Source: a virus. Taken from it: 42,331 bases of DNA. Below the pieces are notes generated by a model. It ran no database searches and was not told the origin of the DNA. It saw only the letters and a program-made list of their open reading frames with translations. Of the stretch, positions 23,292 through 31,729 are shown in pieces. The position numbers were made by a program, and so were the translations under genes. Position 1 is the stretch's first letter; every line of letters starts with the position of its first letter. The stretch spans positions 1 through 42,331 of the IMG/VR virus record IMGVR_UViG_3300038441_002392; one strand, written 5' to 3'.

Positions 23292-23578
23292 CACCCTGCA
23301 TGAGGTGTGGCACCCCCAGTACATCGGCATACTGCACGTCGTGCGAGTCGACTCGACAGGGTGGCAGGGCGAAACTCCGGGGTAGGCCCTGGCGTCGCAT
23401 TCGAGCAGCGAAGTTGCGCCTCAACCCTCTCTGCGAGTGGGAAGGTGGGTGCTACGAGAGGGCCACCGAGATCGACCACGCAATCCCCCGTGACGCTGGG
23501 GGTTCGGACGCGGTGAGCAACCTGGTGGCGTACTGTCGTCGTCATCACGCGGCCAAGACCAAGCAGGATGTGGCATGA
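23288..23578 (+). CDS. HNH endonuclease, packaging-side copy
   Basis: 96 aa. Two N-terminal CxxC pairs (CMRC, CTSC), then LNPLCEW..GCYERATEIDHAIPRDAGGSDAVSNLVAYCRRHHAAKT, the classic phage HNH. Members of this type near terminase genes stimulate cos or headful cleavage (HK97 gp74). Terminase small subunit lies 2.2 kb downstream with lysis genes in between. Coupled on both sides. Confidence 0.85.
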   Translation: MTPCMRCGTPSTSAYCTSCESTRQGGRAKLRGRPWRRIRAAKLRLNPLCEWEGGCYERATEIDHAIPRDAGGSDAVSNLVAYCRRHHAAKTKQDVA

Positions 23579-23703
23579 CGAGCGAGTTGCATGCGCTGCT
23601 GCGCTTCCTCTACGTCGTTGGTAATGTCGCTACAGCAGCCGCAATCGTTGCCATCCTGCCTGTGCTGGCGTTCCTAGTCTGGCTCATGCTTCCACGTCAA
23701 TGA
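23575..23703 (+). CDS. 42-aa membrane peptide
   Basis: ATG 23575 overlaps the HNH stop. Hydrophobic from about residue 8 to 38 (two short helices or one long one, ATAAAIVAILPVLAFLVWLML). Function unknown. Confidence 0.5.
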   Translation: MTSELHALLRFLYVVGNVATAAAIVAILPVLAFLVWLMLPRQ

Positions 23704-23854
23704 ACGCTCTCGCTCAGTCCTACAGCGGAGCGTACGGGGTGTGGGGGTGGTGTAAAACCACGTCGAGCCTTGCCGGACAACCTGCGCAGTTTTGCGACAT
23801 CGCGTACGGTGATGAGCGCTTTTTCCACCAGTCGGCATTAGTAATAGAGACCCG
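23704..23854. other. 151-nt intergenic stretch, no gene
   Basis: Longest gene-free gap in the rightward part apart from the leftward cassette. It has more A/T than the flanks, a GTGGT-GTAAA-ACCAC mini-hairpin, and TACGGT and TTAGTAAT boxes, but no -35 with correct spacing. Possibly a transcript boundary or packaging-site region; no call made. Confidence 0.4.
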
Positions 23855-23977
23855 ATGAGGCTCGCGGTTCGTCGCGCGCTCGACACACTCTGGTGGCTGC
23901 TGTGCGATCACGACGTCCACATCCTGTGTCGTACGATCGTCGCCGGGGAGCGGGCCCTGCACACCCCGCGACTGTGA
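23855..23977 (+). CDS. possible small protein (40 aa)
   Basis: ATG 23855 with a weak GAGA site upstream. Basic N-terminus and LDTLWWLLCDHDVHILCRTIV, partly hydrophobic. Kept because it fills the space before the next gene and ends 11 nt ahead of it. Could be spurious. Confidence 0.35.
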   Translation: MRLAVRRALDTLWWLLCDHDVHILCRTIVAGERALHTPRL

Positions 23978-23988
23978 AGGAGACGGAC

Positions 23989-24129
23989 ATGCCGGACGAT
24001 AAGGACCTCGCCGAGAAGTTGGACGACGCCGCCGACGAGGCGCGCGAGCCGGACGCCACCCAGACGGCGGACGAACTGGAAGAGACGATCGTCGACGCCG
24101 CTGACGAGGCGGAGTCGGGCGACAAGTAG
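23989..24129 (+). CDS. small acidic protein (46 aa)
   Basis: ATG 23989 after GAAGGAGACGG, a strong site. Extremely acidic, helical, with repeats of DDAADEA and VDAADEAE. Acidic mini-proteins can mimic DNA or inhibit nucleases, but that is inference. No family recognised. Confidence 0.55.
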   Translation: MPDDKDLAEKLDDAADEAREPDATQTADELEETIVDAADEAESGDK

Positions 24130-24131
24130 CG

Positions 24132-24227
24132 ATGAGCCGAGCGCGGCGGCGGGACATGACGACACTCGTCGCCGTCGCCGCGACGCTCGGAGCGCTGATC
24201 TGGATGGCCTCGTTCTGGCCGAAGTAG
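24132..24227 (+). CDS. 31-aa membrane peptide
   Basis: ATG 24132, 2 nt after the previous stop. Basic N-terminus (SRARRRD), then one hydrophobic helix (TLVAVAATLGALIWMASFW). Function unknown. Confidence 0.45.
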   Translation: MSRARRRDMTTLVAVAATLGALIWMASFWPK

Positions 24228-24237
24228 GGAGGCGAGC

Positions 24238-24423
24238 ATGGCGACGTACGGTTACGGCAAGACGCGCGCTGGTCGATCGTTCCACGTCATCGTGTTCGCG
24301 AGCGGCCAGACCCGCTGCGGACGTTACGCGACGCGAGAGCAGCGCGCGGAACTCCCGCTGGGTGAGAAGTCCTGCGAGCCTTGCCTCCGACTGACGCAGC
24401 ACGACGCGGACGTCACGCGATGA
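24238..24423 (+). CDS. small protein (61 aa) before endolysin
   Basis: ATG 24238 with AGGGAGGCG upstream. Beta-rich N-terminus (YGYGKTRAGRSFHVIVFASGQTRCGRY) and a CEPC pair; overlaps the endolysin ATG by 4 nt. No family recognised. Confidence 0.55.
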   Translation: MATYGYGKTRAGRSFHVIVFASGQTRCGRYATREQRAELPLGEKSCEPCLRLTQHDADVTR

Positions 24424-25313
24424 CGCAGCCGATGGTGCCGGTCCACCAGTTCCAGGGACCGGCGACGAACTGCGTCATCCGAGGTAAGGCGCTCGGCTGG
24501 CTGTCGTGCACCGCGTACTCGATGGCCATGCTCATCGACCGCGCGACGCTCGGAGCGAAGCGACCCAGCGGGTGCGACGTTCGCTGGCATACCGGCGACA
24601 TCGACGGCGGCCTCCGACTGTCGCAGGTCGCAGCAGTCGCGGAGCGCGAGTACGGAGTGGACATCGAGGTCCGCGTCGGCTCGAACGTCTGCAGTCCGAC
24701 CTACGCCGCGGGCAAACTGCGCGACGGTCACCCGGTGCTGCTCCAAGGCGACGCGATCGCGATGGTCGACACGCGCTTCCGCACGACTGCCGGGAGCGTC
24801 AACCACGCGGTGCTGCTCAACGACGGTCGGGGCTGGCACCTCAGCGGCGGCGTCTGGGTGCCGAGCGAGGTGCGCGTCGGCGATCCCGCAGCCGGAGGCC
24901 AGCGCTCGTCGTGGGGCACCGCGCCGAAGGGCTTCCAGTGGTGGCCCTGGGCGCTCGTGCTGGAGTTCGCCGCGAAGTTGCGCCCGTCGGGCGACTCGCG
25001 CATCCTAGGCCCGGGTCGCTGGTACGCGGGCATCGGCCCTGACACCGAGCCGCACGCGCATCTCGCGTTCCGAGGCATCGAGACGACGCCGATGCCGGAA
25101 CGCTTCCTCGCGACGGCGCCGACTGGACGGCGCGTCAACGTCCGCTCCGGTCCCAGCACGCAGCATCCGGTCGTGTTCACGATCGCGTCGCGGCACGAGG
25201 TCCTCGCGTTCCAGTACACCCCCAGTGGCGAGGAACTCAACGGCAGCCGACGCTGGTTCGGCGATCACTCGGGGACGCTCTGGGTCCACGACAGCGGCCT
25301 CAGGAAGCCGTAG
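24420..25313 (+). CDS. endolysin-like cysteine peptidase with SH3-type domain
   Basis: 297 aa from ATG 24420 (ATGA overlap). N-terminal C39-like peptidase fold: GWLSCTAYSMAMLID gives a likely catalytic Cys, with NHAVLLNDG (His) about 110 residues later and a following Asp. The C-terminal part (about 225-297) is an SH3b-type wall-binding domain: VNVRSGPSTQHPVVFTIASRHEVLAF...WVHDSGL. No signal peptide, so release needs a holin, which may be the gene at 25473. Might also be a structural or spore-type C39 protein; lysis context favours endolysin. Confidence 0.7.
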   Translation: MTQPMVPVHQFQGPATNCVIRGKALGWLSCTAYSMAMLIDRATLGAKRPSGCDVRWHTGDIDGGLRLSQVAAVAEREYGVDIEVRVGSNVCSPTYAAGKLRDGHPVLLQGDAIAMVDTRFRTTAGSVNHAVLLNDGRGWHLSGGVWVPSEVRVGDPAAGGQRSSWGTAPKGFQWWPWALVLEFAAKLRPSGDSRILGPGRWYAGIGPDTEPHAHLAFRGIETTPMPERFLATAPTGRRVNVRSGPSTQHPVVFTIASRHEVLAFQYTPSGEELNGSRRWFGDHSGTLWVHDSGLRKP

Positions 25314-25323
25314 GGAGGTTACG

Positions 25324-25476
25324 ATGGGGTTCGACGAGACCGACACGAGCGCGGAGAACGAAGTCGACGACGCGCCGCTGCCCGCCGAGGCGGACGGGTT
25401 CATCTCGACCGAGGAGCTCCCTGACGACGTTCGCGACGGCGACGCGTCCGAGGGCCAAGAGGAGGGCGACGAATGA
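25324..25476 (+). CDS. small acidic protein (50 aa)
   Basis: ATG 25324 with GGGAGG upstream. Almost entirely Asp/Glu-rich and disordered (DETDTSAENEVDDAPLP, EGQEEGDE). Coupled to the next ATG. No family recognised. Confidence 0.5.
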   Translation: MGFDETDTSAENEVDDAPLPAEADGFISTEELPDDVRDGDASEGQEEGDE

Positions 25477-25793
25477 TCTTCGGCAAGCCGGCCGACCTGT
25501 TCGCGACTGCGGTACTCGCGACGTTCAACCTGTTCGTTCTCGTCGTCGTCTCGACGGCTGACGCGACCGCGCTGCCGCTGTTCGTCACGCTCGCCGCGAT
25601 CCTGACACCCATCGTCATCGGTGGCGTGAACCTCGCGCTGGGCGCGTGGATCGGCTTCCTCGCGTTCCAGCCGCCGACGCTGAACGTGGGCGACAAGTTC
25701 AGCATCCAGACGCCACCCGGCGAACCGAACCAGGTGGCGACTGTCGGCGACCCGCCTGCTCCGAGCATCCCGAAGCCGGAGCCGGGGACCTAG
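25473..25793 (+). CDS. holin-like two-helix membrane protein
   Basis: 106 aa. Two hydrophobic segments (about residues 10-27 and 35-65, the latter probably two short helices) then a Pro-rich cytosolic tail (PPGEPNQVATVGDPPAPSIPKPEPG). Size, topology and position after the endolysin fit a holin. Ends 3 nt before the terminase small-subunit start. Confidence 0.62.
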   Translation: MIFGKPADLFATAVLATFNLFVLVVVSTADATALPLFVTLAAILTPIVIGGVNLALGAWIGFLAFQPPTLNVGDKFSIQTPPGEPNQVATVGDPPAPSIPKPEPGT

Positions 25794-25796
25794 CCA

Positions 25797-26309
25797 TTGA
25801 CCCGTCCCAAGCCCGCAGAGAAGCGCCAGCGTCGGGGAAGCCCGAGCCTCAAGGTCCTCGCAGCGCCGAAGGACGAGGTTCGGGTCGTTCCGTTCCCCCC
25901 GACTGGGCTGCTGCCCGACACGCTGCGGGCGTGGGACGCGTACTGGTCGTCCGAGTTGGCGCTGTCGCTGACGCTCGTCACCGACCTGCCCGGGCTACGA
26001 CGTCTGTTCCGCTACTACGACGATCTGGAGCGCTCCTGGACCATCTACACCGCGAACCCAGAGGTGATCGGGTCGACCGGGCAGACGCGGATCAGCCACT
26101 TCGCGAAGCACATCGCCGAGATGGAGCCGCTGATCCGCGCGCTCGAAGATCGGTTCGGGCTGTCGCCGCGATCGCGTCTCGAACTGGGGGTCACGCTCGG
26201 TGACGCAGCGCGCAGCCTCGAGGACCTCTACCGCGAAGCGGCGGGAGACGAGTCCGTCCCCGACGACCTCTTCGTTCAGGGCACCGCGGTACGAGTCCCC
26301 GCCCGCTGA
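25797..26309 (+). CDS. terminase small subunit
   Basis: 170 aa from TTG 25797. Basic N-terminus, then the P27-like helical pattern PPTGLLPDTLRAWDAYWSSELALSLT..DLPGLRRLFRYYDDLERSW and an oligomerisation-type C-terminal helix. Recognises packaging sites and loads the large subunit, encoded right after it with a 110-nt overlap in another frame. Confidence 0.8.
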   Translation: MTRPKPAEKRQRRGSPSLKVLAAPKDEVRVVPFPPTGLLPDTLRAWDAYWSSELALSLTLVTDLPGLRRLFRYYDDLERSWTIYTANPEVIGSTGQTRISHFAKHIAEMEPLIRALEDRFGLSPRSRLELGVTLGDAARSLEDLYREAAGDESVPDDLFVQGTAVRVPAR

Positions 26310-27885
26310 CGGATCGTCGACGTTTGGTCCGCTCGTCTGCTGGTGGATCGAGAAGGTCCTAAGGCACGGAGAGGGCGACTCGTTCGGCAAGCCGATCGTC
26401 CTCGATCCGTTCCAGCGCTACATCGTCGACCGCATCTACGAGTTCTGGCCCGACACGGGCGAGTTGTGCCACAACCGCATCCTCATCGGCGTCGGGAAGG
26501 GCAACTCCAAGACGGAGCTCCTGGGCGACATCGGCGACGCCGAACTCGCCGGTCCGATCGCTCCCGTCTCGCCGAACGTCTCGATCTCCGCCGCGTCGTA
26601 CGAGCAGGCCGACAAGGTGTTCGGCGCCGCCAAGACGGGCGCGCTCGAAGGCGACTTGGGCCCGTTCGTCGACGCGTTCGAGACCGAGATGCAGTTGCGC
26701 GGCAAGCCGGGGATCATGCGCCGCATCGCGGCTGTCGCAGGCACCAACGACGGCGGCCTCGAGACGTGCCACATCGGCGACGAGGTCCACGAGTGGCTGG
26801 GCGAGCGCGCGTCGCGAGTCTGGACGATCCTCGGAAACAGCCTCAAGAAGCGCGTCCCTCGTAGCGCGAACCCGACGCTGAAGGTGCAGCGCGTCGGCGC
26901 GCTCCAGATCGGGATTACGACCGCCGGCGACGACAAGGACACCCTGCTGGGTCGCCTCTATGAGCATGGGAAGCGCGTCGCGTCAGGTGAGATCGTCGAC
27001 CCTGGGTTCCTGTTCATGTGGTGGGAGGCCGATCCGAAGTGGGACCTCGAGGATGCCGGACAGTTGCGCGCTGCGGTCCTCGAGGCGAACCCAGCCGCCG
27101 GCTCGTTCCTGTCGACGGCGAACCTGCTCGGCCGCTACGTCGAGTTGAAGGCAGAGGGGAAGGTCCACGAGTTCAGGCGGTACCACCTCAACCAGTGGGT
27201 GTCGTCGCCGCTCGACTGGGTGGCGCACGACCTCATCGACGCGTCGTTCCGCATCCCCGGAAAGCAGGCTCCACCGCCGAAGCGCGGGACGTCGATCGTT
27301 CTCGGCTTCGACGGCTCCAACAACCGCGACGCGACGGCGCTGATCGGCTGGACGGTCGACTCCGATTACGGGTTCGTCGTCGACGCGTGGGAGCCCAGCG
27401 ACGGCGAGGCGGTGTCGCGCACCGAAGTCGACGCCGCGGTGCATCGGGCGTTCTCGACGTGGGACGTGCTGGAGTTGGCGGGCGACCCGCCGGGCTGGCG
27501 CACCGAACTGGAGACGTGGGAGGCCGAGTTCGGGACGCGCGAACTCGACGAGGCGCACGATCGCGTGATGGGATCGGGGAAGGTGCTCCGCTTCGCGACG
27601 TTCCAGTATGCCCGCTTCGGTCCGGCGTGCGCCGAGTTCAAGACCGCTATGCTTACGGGTGGGCCGGAGATCGACGGGCACCCGATCCTCGTTCGTCACC
27701 TCAAGAACGCGCAGGCGTACGATACCCGGCACGGACAGGTGATCGTGAAGGACTCCAAGACCAGCCCGCGTAAGATCGACGCAGCAGACGCCGCGATCAT
27801 CGCTCGTCATCGCTCGCGCTGGTGGGCGCGCAAGCGTTTGAAGGAGAAGCAAGCGAAGCGAACGCCGTCGGTGGCGGCCTTCTGA
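26200..27885 (+). CDS. terminase large subunit
   Basis: 561 aa from GTG 26200, the only plausible start before the conserved APRYESPPADG segment. ATPase: deviant Walker A GVGKGNSKTE (about 97-106), Walker B with GDE (D194/E195). Nuclease: IVLGFDGSNNRDATALIG first Asp, DPPGW, and C-terminal KIDAADAAIIARHRSRWW. Packages DNA into proheads. The 110-nt overlap with the small-subunit gene is long for this genome. Confidence 0.92.
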   Translation: MTQRAASRTSTAKRRETSPSPTTSSFRAPRYESPPADGSSTFGPLVCWWIEKVLRHGEGDSFGKPIVLDPFQRYIVDRIYEFWPDTGELCHNRILIGVGKGNSKTELLGDIGDAELAGPIAPVSPNVSISAASYEQADKVFGAAKTGALEGDLGPFVDAFETEMQLRGKPGIMRRIAAVAGTNDGGLETCHIGDEVHEWLGERASRVWTILGNSLKKRVPRSANPTLKVQRVGALQIGITTAGDDKDTLLGRLYEHGKRVASGEIVDPGFLFMWWEADPKWDLEDAGQLRAAVLEANPAAGSFLSTANLLGRYVELKAEGKVHEFRRYHLNQWVSSPLDWVAHDLIDASFRIPGKQAPPPKRGTSIVLGFDGSNNRDATALIGWTVDSDYGFVVDAWEPSDGEAVSRTEVDAAVHRAFSTWDVLELAGDPPGWRTELETWEAEFGTRELDEAHDRVMGSGKVLRFATFQYARFGPACAEFKTAMLTGGPEIDGHPILVRHLKNAQAYDTRHGQVIVKDSKTSPRKIDAADAAIIARHRSRWWARKRLKEKQAKRTPSVAAF

Positions 27886-27894
27886 GGAGAGGGA

Positions 27895-29445
27895 ATGGCG
27901 ATCAACCTCAACCCGGACCGGTACCCGACGATCGACGCTCGAAACAGCGAGCAGGTCGAACGCGACATCCCGACGCGGGACGCGGTCATCGTCGGCTCGC
28001 CGGAGTGGTGGCTGGAGCGACTGCTGCGCCGGCTCGTCGATCAGGCCAAGTACTGCCGCGACCACTGGGAGTTCTACTCCGGGGTGCAGCCGCTGGCGTT
28101 CGCGTCGACGAACTTCGAGAACGCGTTCGGTCGTCGCTACCGTCGCCTCCCAGCGAACTTCATGCCGCTCGTCGTCGACGCCGAGAGGGAGCGCCTCATC
28201 GTCCAGGGCTTCCGCTTCGGCTCGGAGACGAACGACAAGGCGGCGTGGAACATCTGGCAGACGAACAGCCTCGACGCCGAGTCGCAGATCGCCCATGAGA
28301 TCACGCTCGGCAAGGGCGTCTGCTACACGCTGACGTCGCCGACGTCGAGTCGCATGCCGCTCGTGACGATCGAGGACCCGGAGCAGGTGGTGCTGGAGAC
28401 GCTCCCTGGGAACCGGCGCATTCGACTCGCCGCGTTGAAGTGTTGGAAGAGCGAGGACGGGTTCCTCTACGCGTACCTCTACCTCCCCGAGTTCGTCTAC
28501 AAGTGGCGCTCGCGCACCAAGACGAACCTCACGTCGGGTACCGTGGGAGCGGCGCTCGGGAGCGACGGCTCTGGCTCGTCGACGGGAGCGATGAAGGCGA
28601 CCGCGTGGCAGCCGGAGCTCCCGATCGTCAACGGCTCGGAAGAGGACTTCCCGATCGTCAATCCCCTGGGCGTCGTGCCCGTCGTCCCGCTGCTGAACCG
28701 CCCGACGCTCGACGGCCGAGGTCGCTCCGAGATCGTCCCCGTCATCGGGAACCAGAACGCGATCAACTTCCTGCGCTTCGCAGCGCTCGTCGGGTCAGAC
28801 GTCGCCGCCCTGCCGCAGCGCTGGGCGCGGAACCTCGACCTCGAGACTGATCCCGACACGGGCGAGGTGAAGGTGCCGTTCCGGCCCGGGGTGCAGAACC
28901 TCTGGACGACGAAGCGCCCGGACCCGGATGACGTCGCGGCGTTCGGCGACAAGTATCCCGAGACGGAGTTCGGCCAGTTCCCGCAGAGCGACTTCCGCGC
29001 GTTCACCGAGTTGATCGAGCAGGAGGTCTCGCAGATGGCGTCCATCTCGCGGACGCCGTACCACTACCTCCTCGGGACGCCCGGCTCGGTCCCCCCGACG
29101 GGCGAGTCGATCAAGAGTTCCGAGGCGCCGCTCGTCAAGAAGGTCGTGGCCGAGAGCGTTCACCTCGGCGAGGGCTGGGAGGAGACGATGCGCGTCGCGC
29201 TCGTCGCCGCGGGACAGTCGTCGAAGGCGCGCGCTGACGCCGAGACGATCTGGACCGACCCGGAGACGCGCAACGAGGCGACGCACAACCTCGCGATCAT
29301 GGAGCAGGTCCGCGAGGGCCTCATCCCGCTCGACTTCGCGCTGGAAGAGTTGGGATACTCTCCACAGCAGATCAAGCGCATCCAGGAGATGCGCGCGGCC
29401 CAGCCGGCGCCGCCGGTAGACGAGGAGACGCCCGATGGCGAATGA
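27895..29445 (+). CDS. portal protein (SPP1 gp6-like)
   Basis: 516 aa. N-terminal SPEWWLERLLRRLVDQAKYCRDHWEFYSGVQPL and NFMPLVVDAERERLIVQGF, central PVVPLLNRPTLDGRGRSEIVPVIGNQNAINFLRF and C-terminal TPYHYLLGTPGSVPPTGESIKSSEAPLVKKV are the SPP1-type portal pattern. Forms the dodecameric DNA entry ring. Follows terminase by 9 nt with AGGAGAGGG. Overlaps the next gene by 11 nt. Confidence 0.9.
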   Translation: MAINLNPDRYPTIDARNSEQVERDIPTRDAVIVGSPEWWLERLLRRLVDQAKYCRDHWEFYSGVQPLAFASTNFENAFGRRYRRLPANFMPLVVDAERERLIVQGFRFGSETNDKAAWNIWQTNSLDAESQIAHEITLGKGVCYTLTSPTSSRMPLVTIEDPEQVVLETLPGNRRIRLAALKCWKSEDGFLYAYLYLPEFVYKWRSRTKTNLTSGTVGAALGSDGSGSSTGAMKATAWQPELPIVNGSEEDFPIVNPLGVVPVVPLLNRPTLDGRGRSEIVPVIGNQNAINFLRFAALVGSDVAALPQRWARNLDLETDPDTGEVKVPFRPGVQNLWTTKRPDPDDVAAFGDKYPETEFGQFPQSDFRAFTELIEQEVSQMASISRTPYHYLLGTPGSVPPTGESIKSSEAPLVKKVVAESVHLGEGWEETMRVALVAAGQSSKARADAETIWTDPETRNEATHNLAIMEQVREGLIPLDFALEELGYSPQQIKRIQEMRAAQPAPPVDEETPDGE

Positions 29446-29806
29446 CTACGACACGACCGCTCGTAACGTCGCAGCCGATGCCGTCGCGGCGGCCTGCACC
29501 CGTCTCGCGCTCCACACCGGCGATCCGGGTGGCGCCAACTCGGCGTCGAACGAGGTCACCGGCGGCTCGCCCGCCTACGCCCGCAAGGCCGTGGCGTTCT
29601 CCGCTGCGGCGAGCGGCGCGGCCGCTCAGAACGGCAACGTGGTGTTCGACGTCCCCGCGTCGACGACCGTCTCGTGGATCAGCGGCTGGAACACCGCCGG
29701 CACGGTGAGGTACTTCAAGAAGGACGTCACCGACGAGGTGTTCGGCGCGCAGGGCACCTACACCGTTCTCGCGTCTGGCTCGTCGATCGACTTCAACGAC
29801 GCCTAA
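29435..29806 (+). CDS. virion-associated beta protein (LHTGDPG type)
   Basis: 123 aa. LALHTGDPGGANSASNEVTGGSPAYARKAVAFSAA is a recurrent motif of small phage structural proteins; the rest is beta-rich (VVFDVPASTTVSWISGW). Location between portal and scaffold suggests a capsid- or fiber-associated protein. Exact role unknown. Confidence 0.6.
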   Translation: MANDYDTTARNVAADAVAAACTRLALHTGDPGGANSASNEVTGGSPAYARKAVAFSAAASGAAAQNGNVVFDVPASTTVSWISGWNTAGTVRYFKKDVTDEVFGAQGTYTVLASGSSIDFNDA

Positions 29807-29809
29807 GCG

Positions 29810-30442
29810 ATGACACAGGCCGGAGGGTCGGCCACCGCAACAGGTGGCGACGTCATCGCGACGCACACGATCAACTCGAAGGAACACGAGGTCATCCTGC
29901 CCGCGGACATCAGCGGGCACATCCTCGGGACCAAGCCGCTGTTCGGCGTCAACATCCCGTCGCAGGTCCACGTCGCCGTCGCGAACACCGTCCACTGGGA
30001 CCTCTTCAACGCCGACGCGGCGCTCATCGTTCGCGTCCTGAGCATCCGCCAAATCCCGAACATCACGACCGCCGTCACGGGCGTCGTGTTCGACTGGCTC
30101 CTCGAGCGCACGACCGCGGCGGGCACCGGCGGCTCGTCGCTGACACCGTTCGAGTTGGACACCGCGAACACCGACCTCGACGCGGACATCACGGCGCGCT
30201 CGAAGCCGACGGGCGGTGCGACGCAATCGACCGACCTGTTCAACTACTCGATCTCGTCGGAAGAGACGAACGCCGCGACGATCCAACTCGCCTCCCAGGG
30301 CGGCCTGGAACTCGTCCCGCCGGCGTGGGCCGACAACGGTCACGGGATCGTCCTTCGCCAGAACCAAGGCCTCCGCTGCGTCCAGGTCACGTCGAGCGCC
30401 GCGGGTAACACCGGCTGGGTCATCACGTTCACGATGGAGTAG
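29810..30442 (+). CDS. probable virion protein (210 aa)
   Basis: Beta-rich chain with an N-terminal ATHTINSKEHEVILPADISGHI and a VHWDLFNADAALIVRVLSIRQIPN jelly-roll-like stretch; ends CVQVTSSAAGNTGWVITFTME. Length and composition fit head decoration or fiber proteins often found between portal and capsid genes. No family assigned with confidence. Confidence 0.55.
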   Translation: MTQAGGSATATGGDVIATHTINSKEHEVILPADISGHILGTKPLFGVNIPSQVHVAVANTVHWDLFNADAALIVRVLSIRQIPNITTAVTGVVFDWLLERTTAAGTGGSSLTPFELDTANTDLDADITARSKPTGGATQSTDLFNYSISSEETNAATIQLASQGGLELVPPAWADNGHGIVLRQNQGLRCVQVTSSAAGNTGWVITFTME

Positions 30443-30445
30443 GCC

Positions 30446-31345
30446 ATGTTCCTGCTCCTCCTGTCGACGACATCGCGACAGGGGACGCTGTCCGTCACCG
30501 GCGGCGGCGTCACGACGTTCGGGAGCTCCACCCAGCGGAACCGCGCCAACGCGTTGACGGGCGGCGGCGTCACGACGTTCGTCGCGAGCGGGCAGCACGC
30601 CAAGACCTACGCCCTGACCGGTGGCGGGGCGGTCACGTTCGCGTCGTCGACGCAGCGAAGTCGCTCGCTCGCCCTGACGGGCGGCGGCGTCGTGACGTTC
30701 GCGACCCTCGCGGGTCGCCTCGGCTCGCTCTCGACGACGGGCGGTGGTAGCGTTGCGTTCGCCGCGACGACGGCACGTCAGTCGACGGCCCAGCCGACTG
30801 GAGGAGGTACGTTCGTCGTCGCGGCGTCGTCGTCGCGATCGTCGGCATACGCTCTCACCGGCGGTGGGGCGGTCACCACGAGCGGTTCGACCCAGCGCTC
30901 CACGTCGTACGCGCTCACCGGGTCGGGCACGCTTACGCTCAGTCCTAGCGCGGGGCGGTCTGGAGCGCTCGCGCTCACCGGCGGCGGCGCGACGACGTTC
31001 GCCCAGACGAGCGCCCGCAGCGGCGCGTCGACTCCCACCGGCGGCGGCACGGTCACGTTCGTCGGCTTCGCCGGGAGCGGGTCGACCGGCTCGCTCGTCG
31101 TCACGGGTGGCGGCGTCGTCACGCTCGCGGCGACGAGCGATCGTCAGGGCACCTACACCCTGACGGGTGGCGGGTCGGTCACGTTCATCGGCGGGAGCGT
31201 TCAGGAGATCGTCGGGATGTCAGCGACGCTCGCGCTGCGCGGTGTCCCGACGGCTACGCTCTCGATGCGAGGCGACGAGACGCCCAGCGCTACGCTGTCG
31301 ATGCGCGCCGCGTCGCGCGCCTCTCTGGTCATGGAGGTCGCGTGA
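30446..31345 (+). CDS. 12-repeat beta-rich protein
   Basis: 299 aa. After a short N-terminus come 12 copies of a 17-23-residue unit with core ALTGGGVTTF (variants SVTGGGVTTF, STTGGGSVAF, ALTGSGTLTL), each separated by a Ser/Arg-rich link. The C-terminus has ATLALRG, ATLSMRG and ATLSMRA repeats and ends SLVMEVA. Repeats fit a beta-solenoid or elongated fiber. Ser/Thr richness makes it a good glycan acceptor for the phage glycosyltransferases (inference). No family recognised. Confidence 0.65.
   Translation: MFLLLLSTTSRQGTLSVTGGGVTTFGSSTQRNRANALTGGGVTTFVASGQHAKTYALTGGGAVTFASSTQRSRSLALTGGGVVTFATLAGRLGSLSTTGGGSVAFAATTARQSTAQPTGGGTFVVAASSSRSSAYALTGGGAVTTSGSTQRSTSYALTGSGTLTLSPSAGRSGALALTGGGATTFAQTSARSGASTPTGGGTVTFVGFAGSGSTGSLVVTGGGVVTLAATSDRQGTYTLTGGGSVTFIGGSVQEIVGMSATLALRGVPTATLSMRGDETPSATLSMRAASRASLVMEVA
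30490..31198 (+). repeat. coding tandem repeat array (12 units)
   Basis: About 51-69-nt units sharing GGCGGCGGCGTCACGACG-type DNA and the TGGG core codons. Clean copies at 30490-30680, more diverged later. Likely to change copy number by recombination. Confidence 0.8.
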
Positions 31346-31665
31346 TGGATTACCTGTCGATGGCGAAGGGCGAGGACCGTGACGTCGACGTCGCGGTGAA
31401 GTTGCGGAACGAGCCGGACGCGATCGACGGCGATCGTCTCGTCTGGACGGTTCGCGACGGCGCGGCCACGGTGTTCACCAAGACAACGGACGACCCAGCC
31501 GAGATCGAGGTCACGGACGCGTCCGAGGGTGAGGCGCTCATCCACATCCTCGACTCGGACACCGCGTCGATCGTCGCGACGACTCGTCTCGACTGGGAGT
31601 TGTGGCTGACGCGCTCCGGCTCGGACGTTCAACTCGCCGAGGGACGTCTGCTCGTTCGCGTCTAG
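31345..31665 (+). CDS. probable virion-associated protein (106 aa)
   Basis: ATG 31345 (GTG 31342 also in frame). Ig-like beta pattern: DVDVAVKLRNEPDAIDGDRLVWTVRDGAATVFTKTTDDPAEIEV..GEALIHILDSDT...TRLDWELWLTRSG. Common small phage protein next to fiber genes. It ends just before the self-contained promoter cassette. Confidence 0.55.
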   Translation: MDYLSMAKGEDRDVDVAVKLRNEPDAIDGDRLVWTVRDGAATVFTKTTDDPAEIEVTDASEGEALIHILDSDTASIVATTRLDWELWLTRSGSDVQLAEGRLLVRV

Positions 31666-31671
31666 GCTCGC

Positions 31672-31723
31672 GTCTCATGGAATGAAACTACCACTAGACA
31701 GTCGGGACGCGTCCGCGTACCTT
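31672..31723 (+). promoter_or_regulatory. promoter-operator copy 4 (rightward)
   Basis: Palindrome GTCTCA-TGGAA-TGAAAC (31672-31688), -35 TAGACA (31695-31700), 17-nt spacer GTCGGGACG..., -10 TACCTT (31718-31723). Starts just after the stop of a virion gene. The expected start site coincides with the ATG of the next gene. Confidence 0.72.
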
Positions 31724-31729
31724 ACGCAT

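Noticed and set aside
23770-23810. Promoter TTGCCG with TACGGT
   Set aside because: Spacing between the boxes is about 29 nt, too long.
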